This document shows, piece after piece, positions 43,116-51,809 of a DNA stretch of 64,000 nucleotides (the stretch's first letter is position 1; the number at the start of each line of letters is the position of its first letter). The position numbers were made by a program, and so were the translations under genes. Below the pieces are notes generated by a model. That model had not been told where the DNA came from, ran no database searches, and was given only the letters and a program-made list of their open reading frames with translations. Source of the DNA: Terribacillus halophilus (GTDB lineage: Bacteria > Bacillota > Bacilli > Bacillales > Amphibacillaceae); NCBI RefSeq assembly GCF_900101385.1, contig NZ_FMZB01000001.1, positions 372,001 through 436,000 of the forward strand. Direction: 5' to 3'.

Positions 43116-44444
43116 ATGAAGCAACCGAAAAAGAGACGGTTCCAGCTGAGTGAACGGCAGCTTGGTTACGCGATGGTCGCGCCGTCTATCATTCTCATTG
43201 CCGTCATCATCATTTGGCCGATTATGTTGTCTGCCTGGAACAGCTTGTTCGACTACCGCTTGAATGACCCGGCAAAAGCAGAACGGATCTCCACATTAAG
43301 CATCAATCTCGAAACCTATGCGGATAACAGGTATCTCGTCTATGACACGATGGAAGATATCAGGTCGGCGATGCCTGATGCAGGCGGGACGCTTGATGAT
43401 ATTGCGACTGCATTGGATGAACAGCATGAAACATTGTTGAATAGTGATGAAGGACTTGCCGGCCGCTATGAAGAAGTCAACACTATGCTGGAAAATTATC
43501 AGCCTGTCAATGACGATGAGCTCCGGCTGACGGAGGTACCGGAGGAATGGGCAGATGGGTTTGCCAATACACTGGATGAGCAAACGGCAGCTGTCCAGGC
43601 ATTGCGGGAAGATGCTCCCGAAGAAGCTGTCCAGCCATTGACAGATTTGGAATCCCAGCTGTCGAATACGAAAGGATCGATTCTGGAACCCAACTTTGTC
43701 GGGCTGAAGAACTATACCTCCTACCTTGGGGACGGGCGGACGTGGACGGCGATGCTGAATACGCTGTTATTCACCGTCGTTACTGTAGGCGTTGAGCTTA
43801 TCATCGGGATGCTGGTCGCTTTGCTCATCAACCGGGTATTCATCGGACGCGGGCTTGTCCGGGCAGCAGTACTCGTACCATGGGCAATTCCGACAGCAGT
43901 GGCAGCGATGATGTGGACATTCCTGTTCGACGGTCAGTCCGGTATCATGGCCCATTACATGGCGCAATTCGGTCTCATCGATGACCCAGGGACGCTGCTT
44001 TCCACTGGAGCAGGTGGCATGTTCTCTGTCATGTTTGCTGATATCTGGAAAACGACACCGTACATGGCGCTGCTGCTTTTGGCTGGCTTACAGACGATTC
44101 CGCGTTCGATGTACGAAGCAGCGGAAGTCGATGGTGCGAATAAAATCCAGCAATTTTTCTCCATCACCTTGCCAATGATCCGTTCGGCAATCCTGGTTGC
44201 GGTCTTATTCCGTGCACTGGATGCATTCCGTGTGTTCGACCTCATTTATGTCCTGACTGGCGGAGGTCCGGCGAACTCGACGGAATCCATCAGTGTCTAT
44301 GCTTACAAACTCTTGTTTGAACAGCAGAATTTCGGTGCTGGTTCGGCTTTGAGTGTCATCGTATTCCTGAGCGTCGCATTGCTCAGTACGATTTTCATCA
44401 AGCTGATCGGATCGGATTTGTTCAGCGGAAGGCTGAAACAATAG
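43116..44444 (+). CDS. Sugar ABC permease (MalF type) with large extracytoplasmic insertion
   Basis: A 442-residue binding-protein-dependent permease. TM1 spans about 17-40. The FVGLKNY box follows only at 194-200, and further helices lead to the EAA loop (EAAEVDGANKIQQFF, ATPase contact) and the C-terminal helix. Residues about 50-192 form an acidic, helical extra domain outside the membrane between TM1 and the FVGL box. Typical family members are about 290-300 residues, which is this protein minus the insertion. It pairs with the next permease. RBS AAAGGAGCTGAGC. Confidence 0.9.
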   Translation: MKQPKKRRFQLSERQLGYAMVAPSIILIAVIIIWPIMLSAWNSLFDYRLNDPAKAERISTLSINLETYADNRYLVYDTMEDIRSAMPDAGGTLDDIATALDEQHETLLNSDEGLAGRYEEVNTMLENYQPVNDDELRLTEVPEEWADGFANTLDEQTAAVQALREDAPEEAVQPLTDLESQLSNTKGSILEPNFVGLKNYTSYLGDGRTWTAMLNTLLFTVVTVGVELIIGMLVALLINRVFIGRGLVRAAVLVPWAIPTAVAAMMWTFLFDGQSGIMAHYMAQFGLIDDPGTLLSTGAGGMFSVMFADIWKTTPYMALLLLAGLQTIPRSMYEAAEVDGANKIQQFFSITLPMIRSAILVAVLFRALDAFRVFDLIYVLTGGGPANSTESISVYAYKLLFEQQNFGAGSALSVIVFLSVALLSTIFIKLIGSDLFSGRLKQ

Positions 44445-44462
44445 GATGGAGGAGGATCTAAT

Positions 44463-45284
44463 ATGGCAAAACGTGCTGGAGTCGGCTTTTACATTTTTTT
44501 GATCATTTTTGTATTCCTGGTCATGTTCCCGTTTATCTGGGTGCTTTTGACCTCTATCAAACCGCAGGGAGAAATCTTTTCTTCTTTCCAGTGGTTTTCC
44601 AGCAATATGACTCTGGAAAACTATGCATCGGCGCTTGAGACGAGACCATTGCTCATGTACATGCTGAATAGCTTTGTTGTGGCAACACTCACTACGATCA
44701 TCTCCATCATTGTCGCATCTTTCACAGCCTACGCGGTCACACGGCTGCCAATCCGTTTCAAAGGATTGATTCTTGGATTGGTGCTGGCAGCATCCATGTT
44801 TCCGCAAATCGCAGTCCTATCACCGATCTTCAACTTTGTCACCGATGCAGGCTTGCGCAACAGCTATCTCGGTCTGGTTATCCCGTACATCACCATCAGT
44901 TTGCCGCTGGCAATCTGGATTCTTTCGACATTTTTCATTAAAATACCGCTGGCTTTGGAAGAATCGGCGAAGCTGGACGGAGCAACACCTTTTCAGACAT
45001 TTCGTAAAATTATCTTCCCACTGGCTGCACCAGGCGTCTTTACGACAGCCATCCTTGTGTTCATCGCAGCCTGGAATGAATATCTGTTCGCTTTGACGAT
45101 CAATACCGATGACCGCTGGCGCACGATACCAGTCGGAATCTCATTCTATCAAAGCCAATACACCATTCCGTGGGGAGATATCACGGCCGCTACCGTCATT
45201 GTGACGATTCCGATCGTCGTCCTTGTTCTCTTGTTCCAGCGTCGCATCGTCGCTGGTCTGACAAGCGGATCTGTCAAAGAATAA
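44463..45284 (+). CDS. Sugar ABC permease (MalG type)
   Basis: A 273-residue permease with six membrane helices and the EAA motif (EESAKLDGATPFQTFRKIIFP). It forms a heterodimer with the preceding permease. The start follows GGATGGAGGAGGATCTA. No ATPase gene lies in this operon. Gram-positive sugar importers of this type often share one MsmX-like ATPase encoded elsewhere. Confidence 0.92.
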   Translation: MAKRAGVGFYIFLIIFVFLVMFPFIWVLLTSIKPQGEIFSSFQWFSSNMTLENYASALETRPLLMYMLNSFVVATLTTIISIIVASFTAYAVTRLPIRFKGLILGLVLAASMFPQIAVLSPIFNFVTDAGLRNSYLGLVIPYITISLPLAIWILSTFFIKIPLALEESAKLDGATPFQTFRKIIFPLAAPGVFTTAILVFIAAWNEYLFALTINTDDRWRTIPVGISFYQSQYTIPWGDITAATVIVTIPIVVLVLLFQRRIVAGLTSGSVKE

Positions 45285-45308
45285 TAAACTTGGAGGTACA
45301 GCTAGCTT

Positions 45309-46370
45309 ATGAAAACCTTACGCGTAGGAGTAGTCGGACTAGGAAGTATCGCACGCAACCGCCATTTGCCGGAGCTGGAACAGAACCCGTATACCGAAAT
45401 CACTGCTGTTTGTGATGTGGTGCCGAGTCGGTCGGAGGAAATTGCCAAAGCATATCATGCGACAGCATACACCGAATACGAAGAGCTGATCGAGGACCCG
45501 CGCATCGACGCGGTCATCGTCTGTGCAGCTAACCATCTGCATGCACCAGTGTCGATTGCTGCATTGCAGGCGGGAAAGCATGTACTTTGTGAAAAGCCGA
45601 TGGCAACGACACTGGAGGAAGCGGATGAGATGATCGCGGCACAAAAGGCAAGCGGCAAACTCCTGCTCATTGCGCACAATCAATGTTTTGTCCCATCGCA
45701 TCAGAAGGCGCGGAAGATGATTCAAGCTGGCGAGCTTGGGAAAATTTATAGCTTCCGGACGACATTCGGTCACGGCGGTCCGGAACAATGGAGCATCGAT
45801 GGGAAAAACAGCTGGTTCTTCGATAAAGACAAAGCATACATCGGCGCACTAGGCGATCTGGGCGTGCATAAGTCTCATTTGATTGAATTCCTGCTCGATG
45901 AGCCGATCCAGGAAGTGGCGGCATTTGTCGATACATTGGCGAAACCATACGCAGATGTGGATGATAATGCAGTCGCGGTCCTGCGAACAAAGTCAGGGAT
46001 CATCGGCACACTGACTGCCAGCTGGTCTTATGTAGCAGAAGAAGACAATTCCACAATCATATATGGTGAGAAAGGCGTCATCCGTCTGGAGGATAGTCCT
46101 GATTACAGCTTGGTCGTCGAGTACCAGAACGGAGATCGGAGCAATCATTCCCTTGGTGCGATTCAGACGAATGATGCCCAGACACAATCGAATTCCGGTG
46201 TTGTGGACGCGTTTGCAAGCTGTGTGCTGCATAATGCTTCCGACTGTCCGATCACAGCCGAAAAAGGCCGTTCGGCGCTGGCTGTCATCTTGGCGGCGTT
46301 GGATTCCAATAGTGATAAAAAAGTGATCTCGCTTGCATCAGAACCGGTAGAGAAGGGGGAACAAGCATGA
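45309..46370 (+). CDS. Gfo/Idh/MocA-family oxidoreductase (ThuB-like)
   Basis: A 353-residue NAD(P)-dependent sugar dehydrogenase. The N-terminal Rossmann motif VGVVGLGSIARNRHLPELEQ is followed by the family Lys in CEKPMATT (Lys in EKP, about 95) and a C-terminal substrate domain with GGPEQWSID and LGDLGVHKSH. It probably oxidises a hydroxyl of the imported sugar. ThuB of Rhizobium trehalose/sucrose catabolism belongs to this family. RBS TTGGAGGTACAGC. The stop overlaps the next start by four bases. Confidence 0.88.
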   Translation: MKTLRVGVVGLGSIARNRHLPELEQNPYTEITAVCDVVPSRSEEIAKAYHATAYTEYEELIEDPRIDAVIVCAANHLHAPVSIAALQAGKHVLCEKPMATTLEEADEMIAAQKASGKLLLIAHNQCFVPSHQKARKMIQAGELGKIYSFRTTFGHGGPEQWSIDGKNSWFFDKDKAYIGALGDLGVHKSHLIEFLLDEPIQEVAAFVDTLAKPYADVDDNAVAVLRTKSGIIGTLTASWSYVAEEDNSTIIYGEKGVIRLEDSPDYSLVVEYQNGDRSNHSLGAIQTNDAQTQSNSGVVDAFASCVLHNASDCPITAEKGRSALAVILAALDSNSDKKVISLASEPVEKGEQA

Positions 46371-47335
46371 AATTAGGCGTCTTTACAGTATTGTTTCAGG
46401 AACTTTCTTTGGAAGATATGCTTGCACGTGTCAAACAAGCGGGATTGGATACAGTCGAAATCGGTACTGGCGGCTATCCAGGCAATGCACATTGCCCGAT
46501 TGATGAATTGCTGGAGAGTGAGGAAGCGCTGAAGAAATACGGAGACACATTCGAGAGATACGGCGTTACGATCGGAGCTTTCAGCTGTCACGGTAACCCT
46601 ATCTCACCTGATAAAGCATTCGCGGAAGAATCGGATTGGCTTTTGCGTAAGACGATCAAGCTTGCTGCCAAAATGGGAGTCCCGGTTGTGAACTGCTTTT
46701 CAGGGGTGGCTGGTTCAGAAGAGAGCGCCACGAAGCCGAACTGGCCAGTCACGGCCTGGCCACCTGAATATGGGGAGGTGTTGAACTGGCAGTGGGATCA
46801 GAAACTCGTTCCTTATTGGAAGGAGCTAGGTTCTTTTGCTGAGGAGCATGGAATAAAGATTGCGCTGGAATTGCATGGCGGCTTTCTCGTCCATACACCT
46901 TATACCATGCTGAAGCTGCGCGAACTGACAAGTGATGCTATCGGTGCCAACTTCGATCCAAGCCATATGTGGTGGCAGGGAATCGACCCGACCGCTGCCA
47001 TCAAGATACTTGGAAAAGCCGGTGCCATCCATCATTTCCATGCCAAAGATACGTACATCGACCCTGAAAATGTCAACATGTACGGCCTGACCGATATGCA
47101 GCCGTACAGCAATATCAAAGAGCGGGCTTGGAACTTCCGGACAGTCGGACTCGGTCATGGTCTGGAAGAGTGGAATAAAATGATCAGTGCGCTGCGCACG
47201 TACGACTACGATTATGTCATCAGCATCGAACATGAAGACTCATTAATGTCGATTGAAGAAGGGTTTCAGAGAGCTGTTGATAATCTAAAAAATGTCGTGA
47301 TCAATGAACCTGCCACTACGATGTGGTGGACATAA
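46367..47335 (+). CDS. Sugar phosphate isomerase/epimerase (AP-endonuclease-like TIM barrel)
   Basis: A 322-residue protein of the xylose-isomerase-like TIM-barrel family. Metal-binding residues are visible as the Glu of KIALELHGGF, the Asp/His of NFDPSHMWWQG, the His of HHFHAKD and the C-terminal Glu/His of VISIEHED. It probably isomerises or epimerises the keto-sugar made by the adjacent dehydrogenase. The dehydrogenase-isomerase pair is a common arrangement in sugar and inositol catabolism. RBS AAGGGGGAAC within the upstream gene. Confidence 0.88.
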   Translation: MKLGVFTVLFQELSLEDMLARVKQAGLDTVEIGTGGYPGNAHCPIDELLESEEALKKYGDTFERYGVTIGAFSCHGNPISPDKAFAEESDWLLRKTIKLAAKMGVPVVNCFSGVAGSEESATKPNWPVTAWPPEYGEVLNWQWDQKLVPYWKELGSFAEEHGIKIALELHGGFLVHTPYTMLKLRELTSDAIGANFDPSHMWWQGIDPTAAIKILGKAGAIHHFHAKDTYIDPENVNMYGLTDMQPYSNIKERAWNFRTVGLGHGLEEWNKMISALRTYDYDYVISIEHEDSLMSIEEGFQRAVDNLKNVVINEPATTMWWT

Positions 47336-47341
47336 GGATTG

Positions 47342-47376
47342 AAGGGTATCTGTCAGGAAGACAGATACCCTTTTTG
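47342..47376 (+). terminator. Terminator of the sugar ABC operon
   Basis: AAGGGTATCTGTC pairs with GACAGATACCC (plus T) around AGGAA, followed by TTTTT. Confidence 0.9.
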
Positions 47377-47510
47377 TTTGTCATAAAAAACGTGTTGTGT
47401 CAGGCTTAACTTTCTAGGCTTTGCACTGCACCGGTATATTAATAGACCTAACTTCGAGGCACCATGTACATAATCTAACAAATGCTGTAAGAGGCAAAGG
47501 GGGAAGACAG

Positions 47511-47981
47511 ATGAGAAAGTGAGTCATGTCTTTAGTGTTTACCAGTATATTGGCACTTAGTTTTTTGGTGGCATGCGGCAATACGGACACAGCATCTGGC
47601 GGCAGTGCGACATTAGGGGAAGCAATCAAGAATGGAGCTGCAATGGCAGTGCAAGAAGAAAAAGCTGCCTTTGAGGAGGCTGGATTGCAAGTGGAGCTTA
47701 CGGGATTCGATGATCAAGGCGATCCGTAAAAAGTTGTCTCCAATGCACAAATCATTAGTTCCGATCAGGATGTGTACGGTGTCGTGGCTCACTTGAATTC
47801 CGGAGTTTTCATTCCTTCAGTGAAGCGTTATGATACTCCTTCTGTGTCCTCAAGCTTCGACAGCAACGGATGTGACGGACCGAGGCTTGAAGATGGTCAA
47901 CTGGATTGTTGCGTCGAGTATACTGTTCAGCAAAACGGCAAAACAGAATTAACTTTTGATAAGAACCCAATGGACAGCTAG
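47511..47981 (+). pseudogene. Decayed LivJ-type branched-chain amino acid-binding lipoprotein
   Basis: One continuous frame starts ATG-AGA-AAG-TGA at 47511, with GGGGGAAGAC upstream. It continues into a lipoprotein signal (ALSFLVACG), then LGEAIKNGAAMAVQ and GFDDQGDP as in LivJ, a TAA at 47727, and GVVAHLNSGVFIPSVKRYD in the same frame. A short unrelated-looking tail ends at TAG 47979-47981. The family is about 380-400 residues; here about 155 codons remain. Two in-frame stops (47520-47522 and 47727-47729) and an internal loss make it non-functional. Confidence 0.88.
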
Positions 47982-47986
47982 TCTTT

Positions 47987-48232
47987 TTACTCATTATTAA
48001 TCTTTTCCTTCGAAAATACTGTCTCTCGTATAAGTATAGCAGCTATACAAGTTCCGTAGAGAAATAGTGCAGCTATAGAGAAAGGTTCGATAACTTTTGA
48101 CAATTTATCTTTTGGTACAACCCAAAAAATAAACGTAGCGAACATAGCAGTACCTAATATTCCTATCACAAGTACATAAATTAACAAAGCTGCACGAGTA
48201 GCCTTCATTATTTGTTTTTTATCAGTTTTCAT
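47987..48232 (-). CDS. Small membrane protein, hypothetical
   Basis: An 81-residue protein with two hydrophobic helices (about 14-37 and 48-70) and charged ends. AAAGGAGCATC precedes the ATG. The stop is six bases from the end of the pseudogene on the other strand, with no terminator between. I recognise no family. The region is AT-richer than its surroundings and may be acquired. Confidence 0.6.
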   Translation of the reverse strand: MKTDKKQIMKATRAALLIYVLVIGILGTAMFATFIFWVVPKDKLSKVIEPFSIAALFLYGTCIAAILIRETVFSKEKINNE

Positions 48233-48570
48233 GATGCTCCTTTAAGGGTTGGTCTTCCTATTGTTCCAAGTATATCTCCACATGTCCTGCCATCAAAGTG
48301 GTTAATAAAGATATCGAAAACACCTATTGTCGGTAATCTATATTAATACTATAGGTATGATAACAAATGATAATTGCAGTAATGAACAGGCATAAGTTAC
48401 CCTTTTACACCTGTTGCATGTCTATTTGCGCATCTAAACGCCTAGGCTTTTGGGAGTGAAATCTTGGTGAGTATTATATCTAATTAATAGTAATTATCCA
48501 TCCATAACCACATCCTTTTGCTGTCAAACCCACCTCAGGAAAAAAGTCTGTAAATTATCCTCACAAAACA
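48233..48570. other. Intergenic region upstream of murR
   Basis: About 340 bp of AT-rich sequence with stops in all frames and no open frame with a ribosome binding site. I see no RNA gene or repeat. Promoter elements for the small membrane protein (minus strand) presumably lie at its left end, and murR signals begin at 48572. Confidence 0.5.
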
Positions 48571-48571
48571 C

Positions 48572-48622
48572 TTCATGAAATTTTATTTTAGTAATATAAT
48601 CAATATGTGAAGTAAAATTTTA
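48572..48622 (+). promoter_or_regulatory. murR promoter with two RpiR/MurR operator-like elements
   Basis: The -35 is TTCATG (48572-48577) and the -10 TATAAT (48595-48600), 17 bp apart. TGAAATTTTATTTTAG (48576-48591) fills the spacer, and TGAAGTAAAATTTTA (48608-48622) lies at and after the start point, 32 bp apart start to start. The layout matches the gntZ promoter. Confidence 0.6.
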
Positions 48623-48646
48623 AAAAGGAAAGAGGGTGATCTCATA

Positions 48647-49507
48647 GTGAAGGGCGGTTTAACAGTGCTTCGGGAGAGTTTGCCTACGATTAAGCCTTCC
48701 GAAAAAAATGCAGCAAGCTACATACTTGCCCATCCAGCTGAAGTAGTGCATCTTTCTGTGCAGGAGCTGGCTGTGAAAAGCGGGTCCAGTGAAGCGGCCG
48801 TTATCCGTCTTTGTAAATCAATAGGTGTGACCGGATATCGGGAATTGAAGTTGAAGATTGCTGGAGATTTACAAAATGAAAGCGTTAACAAAGAGGCGTT
48901 TGGCGAAATTGAGCCGAATGATACGGTTGCGCATTTGATCGAAGCGATGGCAGAAAAGCATATGCAGTCGATCAGTCAGACGATGCAAGTGAACGAAGCG
49001 AAGGCAATCGAACAGGCAGCGGTAATGATATCCAGAGCAAGGAAGATTGATTTTTATGGGGTTGGAGCTTCTTATCTCGTAGCACAGGATGGAGAGCAAA
49101 AGTTCGGAAGGATAGGGAAATGGTGCACTGCATACAGTGATGCGCATCAGCAGCTGGCTTCGGCGGCGAATCTCACGTTTGGGGATGTTGCTTTTGCTAT
49201 CAGTTATTCCGGGGAAACTGACCAGCTCTTGAAAGTTCTGCAGCAGGCAAAAGAGGCAGGAGCTACTACAATCGTGATGACAAAGCTAGGTCCGAACCGA
49301 TTGCAGGAATTGGCTGATATTCAGCTGTTCACGGTGGCGAAAGAAGCTAGTATCCGCAGTGCAGCGACAAGCTCCCGGATTGTCCAAATGTATTTGATGG
49401 ATATCATCTACACGGCAGTGGCAGGCCGGGATTATGAGCATACGATTGAGGCTTTGGAAAAATCGCGGCAGGCAATTCAGCAAGCATTCCAAACAGAGCA
49501 AAAGTGA
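48647..49507 (+). CDS. murR: RpiR-family regulator of MurNAc catabolism (MurR)
   Basis: A 286-residue RpiR-type protein. HTH_6 domain at about 1-77 (LAVKSGSSEAAVIRLCKSIGVTGYR) and SIS domain at about 125-260. It is the first gene of the murQ operon and probably represses it, with MurNAc 6-phosphate as inducer, as known for MurR. The start is GTG at 48647 with GAGGGTGATC upstream. It resembles the gluconate-locus RpiR protein at 2358-3203. Confidence 0.85.
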   Translation: MKGGLTVLRESLPTIKPSEKNAASYILAHPAEVVHLSVQELAVKSGSSEAAVIRLCKSIGVTGYRELKLKIAGDLQNESVNKEAFGEIEPNDTVAHLIEAMAEKHMQSISQTMQVNEAKAIEQAAVMISRARKIDFYGVGASYLVAQDGEQKFGRIGKWCTAYSDAHQQLASAANLTFGDVAFAISYSGETDQLLKVLQQAKEAGATTIVMTKLGPNRLQELADIQLFTVAKEASIRSAATSSRIVQMYLMDIIYTAVAGRDYEHTIEALEKSRQAIQQAFQTEQK

Positions 49508-49516
49508 GGGAAGAAA

Positions 49517-50407
49517 ATGCTAGAGAAATTGACGACAGAAAAGCGCAATGACAGCACGATGAAGCTGGATCAGCTCAGCACGAAGGAAGTCCTTCAGCTG
49601 ATGAACAAGGAAGATCGAAAGGTGCCGGATGCGGTGGAAGCAGCCTTGCCAGAAATCGAAGCAGCGGTGAAACAGGTGATCGCAACTTTTCGGTCTGGCG
49701 GCAGACTCATCTATACGGGTGCAGGAACAAGCGGCAGACTCGGAATTTTGGATGCAGTGGAATGCCCGCCGACATTCAGCACACCGGATGACATGGTCCA
49801 AGGATTGCTCGCTGGCGGTATGTCCGCCTTTCGAAAGGCGAAAGAAGGCGCCGAAGATGATCCGGACCTTGGTGCGCAGGAGCTGGAGGAAATCGGTTTA
49901 TCCGCAAAAGATACGGTAATCGGTATTGCAGCAAGTGGCAGGACACCCTATGTCATCGGGGCGCTGGATTATGCAAAAGCTCTAGGAGCGGCAACAGTTA
50001 GCATCGCTTGTAATAAAGGCGCTGCTATTTCAAAGCATGCGAAGATTACGATAGAGGTAGAAACAGGTCCCGAAGTGCTGACAGGATCGACCAGACTAAA
50101 AGCTGGAACAGCCCAAAAGCTGGTGCTGAATATGATATCGACTGCCAGTATGGTAGGTGTCGGAAAGGTATACAAAAATTTGATGGTCGATGTGAAGCCA
50201 ACGAATGACAAGCTCCAGGAGCGCGCCAAGCGCATCATCATGGAAGCAACCGGAGCGGATTATGTTGCAGCAGAAACTGTGCTCGGGCAAGCAGATGGTC
50301 AGGTCAAAACGGCGATTGTCATGTTGCTGCTCGATATCCCGAAAGAGGAGGCAGAAGCGAAACTGCATGATGCAGGCGGATTTGTCCGTACAGCGATAAA
50401 AGCGTAA
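49517..50407 (+). CDS. murQ: N-acetylmuramic acid 6-phosphate etherase
   Basis: A 296-residue SIS-domain lyase that cleaves the lactyl ether of MurNAc 6-phosphate to GlcNAc 6-phosphate and D-lactate. It has the family signature TGAGTSGRLGILDAVECPPTFS (about 74-95), the catalytic Glu in that region, and GLLAGGMSAFRKAKEGAEDD. The product feeds NagA, encoded at 60438-61595. Start ATG after GAGGGAAGAAA, ten bases after the murR stop. Confidence 0.95.
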   Translation: MLEKLTTEKRNDSTMKLDQLSTKEVLQLMNKEDRKVPDAVEAALPEIEAAVKQVIATFRSGGRLIYTGAGTSGRLGILDAVECPPTFSTPDDMVQGLLAGGMSAFRKAKEGAEDDPDLGAQELEEIGLSAKDTVIGIAASGRTPYVIGALDYAKALGAATVSIACNKGAAISKHAKITIEVETGPEVLTGSTRLKAGTAQKLVLNMISTASMVGVGKVYKNLMVDVKPTNDKLQERAKRIIMEATGADYVAAETVLGQADGQVKTAIVMLLLDIPKEEAEAKLHDAGGFVRTAIKA

Positions 50408-50422
50408 AGGGGAGGAATCAGG

Positions 50423-51799
50423 ATGGCGAAGATGAAACAATTGGCAGATGGTATTCTCCGCGAAGTTGGCGGAGAGCAGAATGTAGTTTCTTTGACGCAT
50501 TGCATGACACGGGTTCGTTTACGGGTAAAAGATGATACACTGGTCAATTTTGATAAGCTGAAACAGATTGACGGCGTCATGGGTGTAGTGGCGGATGATA
50601 CGATCCAGATTGTAGTCGGACCTGGTACTGTCAACAAAGTCTCCGATGAAATCAGCCGCATCACCGGGCTCGGTGTCGGGGAAGAAGCGGCGGAGATCGA
50701 TAATCTGACTTTTGAAGAAAAAGCCCAAATTAAGCGGGAGAATATGAAGGAAAAGAATAAAACGCCGATTAAGTTCCTGTTGCGTCGCATCGGTAACATC
50801 TTCATTCCGCTTATTCCTGGTTTGATTGCTTCTGGTATTATCAATGGCGGTGTGAGCTTTGCTATAAACGCTGGTGCAGATGATACGTTGGCTATCATCC
50901 AGATCCTGCAGCTGGTTGGCGGCAGTCTGTTTAGTTTCCTGGCTATTCTGGTCGGCTGGAATACAGCGAAGGAATTCGGCGGTTCCCCGGTTCTCGGTGC
51001 TATCGCAGGTATGATTCTTTTCAATCCGGCACTTGCGAATATTACGTTATTTGGTGAAGCGCTCGTTCCTGGCCGTGGCGGATTATTCGGTGTCATCTTT
51101 GCTGCTTGGCTGATGAGTTTCATCGAGAAGCGTATAAGGAAAGTCATGCCTAATAGTATTGATATTATTTTTACTCCTATCTTAACGGTTCTGTTTGTCG
51201 GAGTGGCGTCATTGATTGTCATTATGCCGGTTGCAGGTGTGCTGTCAGACGGCATCACTTCTGGAATCAATGCTATTCTTGATGTCGGCGGTGTCGTGGC
51301 TGGTGCAATTTTGGCTGGTTTCTTCCTCCCTCTCGTTATGGTCGGGCTGCATCATGGGTTGACACCGATTCATATGGAATTGATTCAGACATTCAGCTTT
51401 ACGGCTTTGCTTCCAGTGTTGGCGATGGCTGGCGGCGGACAGGTCGGAGCTTCTATTGCTGTCTTCGTCAAAACGCGCAATAAACGTTTGCGCAATATTA
51501 TTAAAGGTGCCTTGCCAGCCGGCTTCCTTGGTATCGGCGAGCCGCTATTGTACGGGGTGACCTTGCCGCTCGGCCGTCCGTTCTTAACAGCATGCCTTGG
51601 GGCTGCTGTCGGTGGAGCCACACAAGCGCTGTTTGCTACAGGCGCAACTTCTATCGGTGTTTCCGGACTTTCTTTAACGCCGCTCATCGCAGAAGGAAAG
51701 TACCTGCAATATTTGATTGGTATTTTTGTCGCTTATATTGCTGGATTCGTGTTTACTTACTTCTTCGGGTTTAAGGAAGACATGGCAAAGGATATATAA
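50423..51799 (+). CDS. murP: PTS N-acetylmuramic acid EIIBC
   Basis: A 458-residue glucose-superfamily PTS permease. The EIIB domain (1-90) has the phospho-Cys in LTHCMTRVRL, and the EIIC domain (about 110-455) has the GLHHGLTPIHMELI loop and the IGEPLLYGVTLPL substrate motif. No EIIA domain is attached, so it depends on an EIIA supplied elsewhere (often the glucose one). It transports and phosphorylates MurNAc. It is 15 bp after murQ. Confidence 0.9.
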   Translation: MAKMKQLADGILREVGGEQNVVSLTHCMTRVRLRVKDDTLVNFDKLKQIDGVMGVVADDTIQIVVGPGTVNKVSDEISRITGLGVGEEAAEIDNLTFEEKAQIKRENMKEKNKTPIKFLLRRIGNIFIPLIPGLIASGIINGGVSFAINAGADDTLAIIQILQLVGGSLFSFLAILVGWNTAKEFGGSPVLGAIAGMILFNPALANITLFGEALVPGRGGLFGVIFAAWLMSFIEKRIRKVMPNSIDIIFTPILTVLFVGVASLIVIMPVAGVLSDGITSGINAILDVGGVVAGAILAGFFLPLVMVGLHHGLTPIHMELIQTFSFTALLPVLAMAGGGQVGASIAVFVKTRNKRLRNIIKGALPAGFLGIGEPLLYGVTLPLGRPFLTACLGAAVGGATQALFATGATSIGVSGLSLTPLIAEGKYLQYLIGIFVAYIAGFVFTYFFGFKEDMAKDI

Positions 51800-51809
51800 A
51801 AAAATCAAG

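Noticed and set aside
50299-51270. Long minus-strand open frame over murP
   Set aside because: It is antisense to the PTS permease, with low-complexity composition and no start signal.
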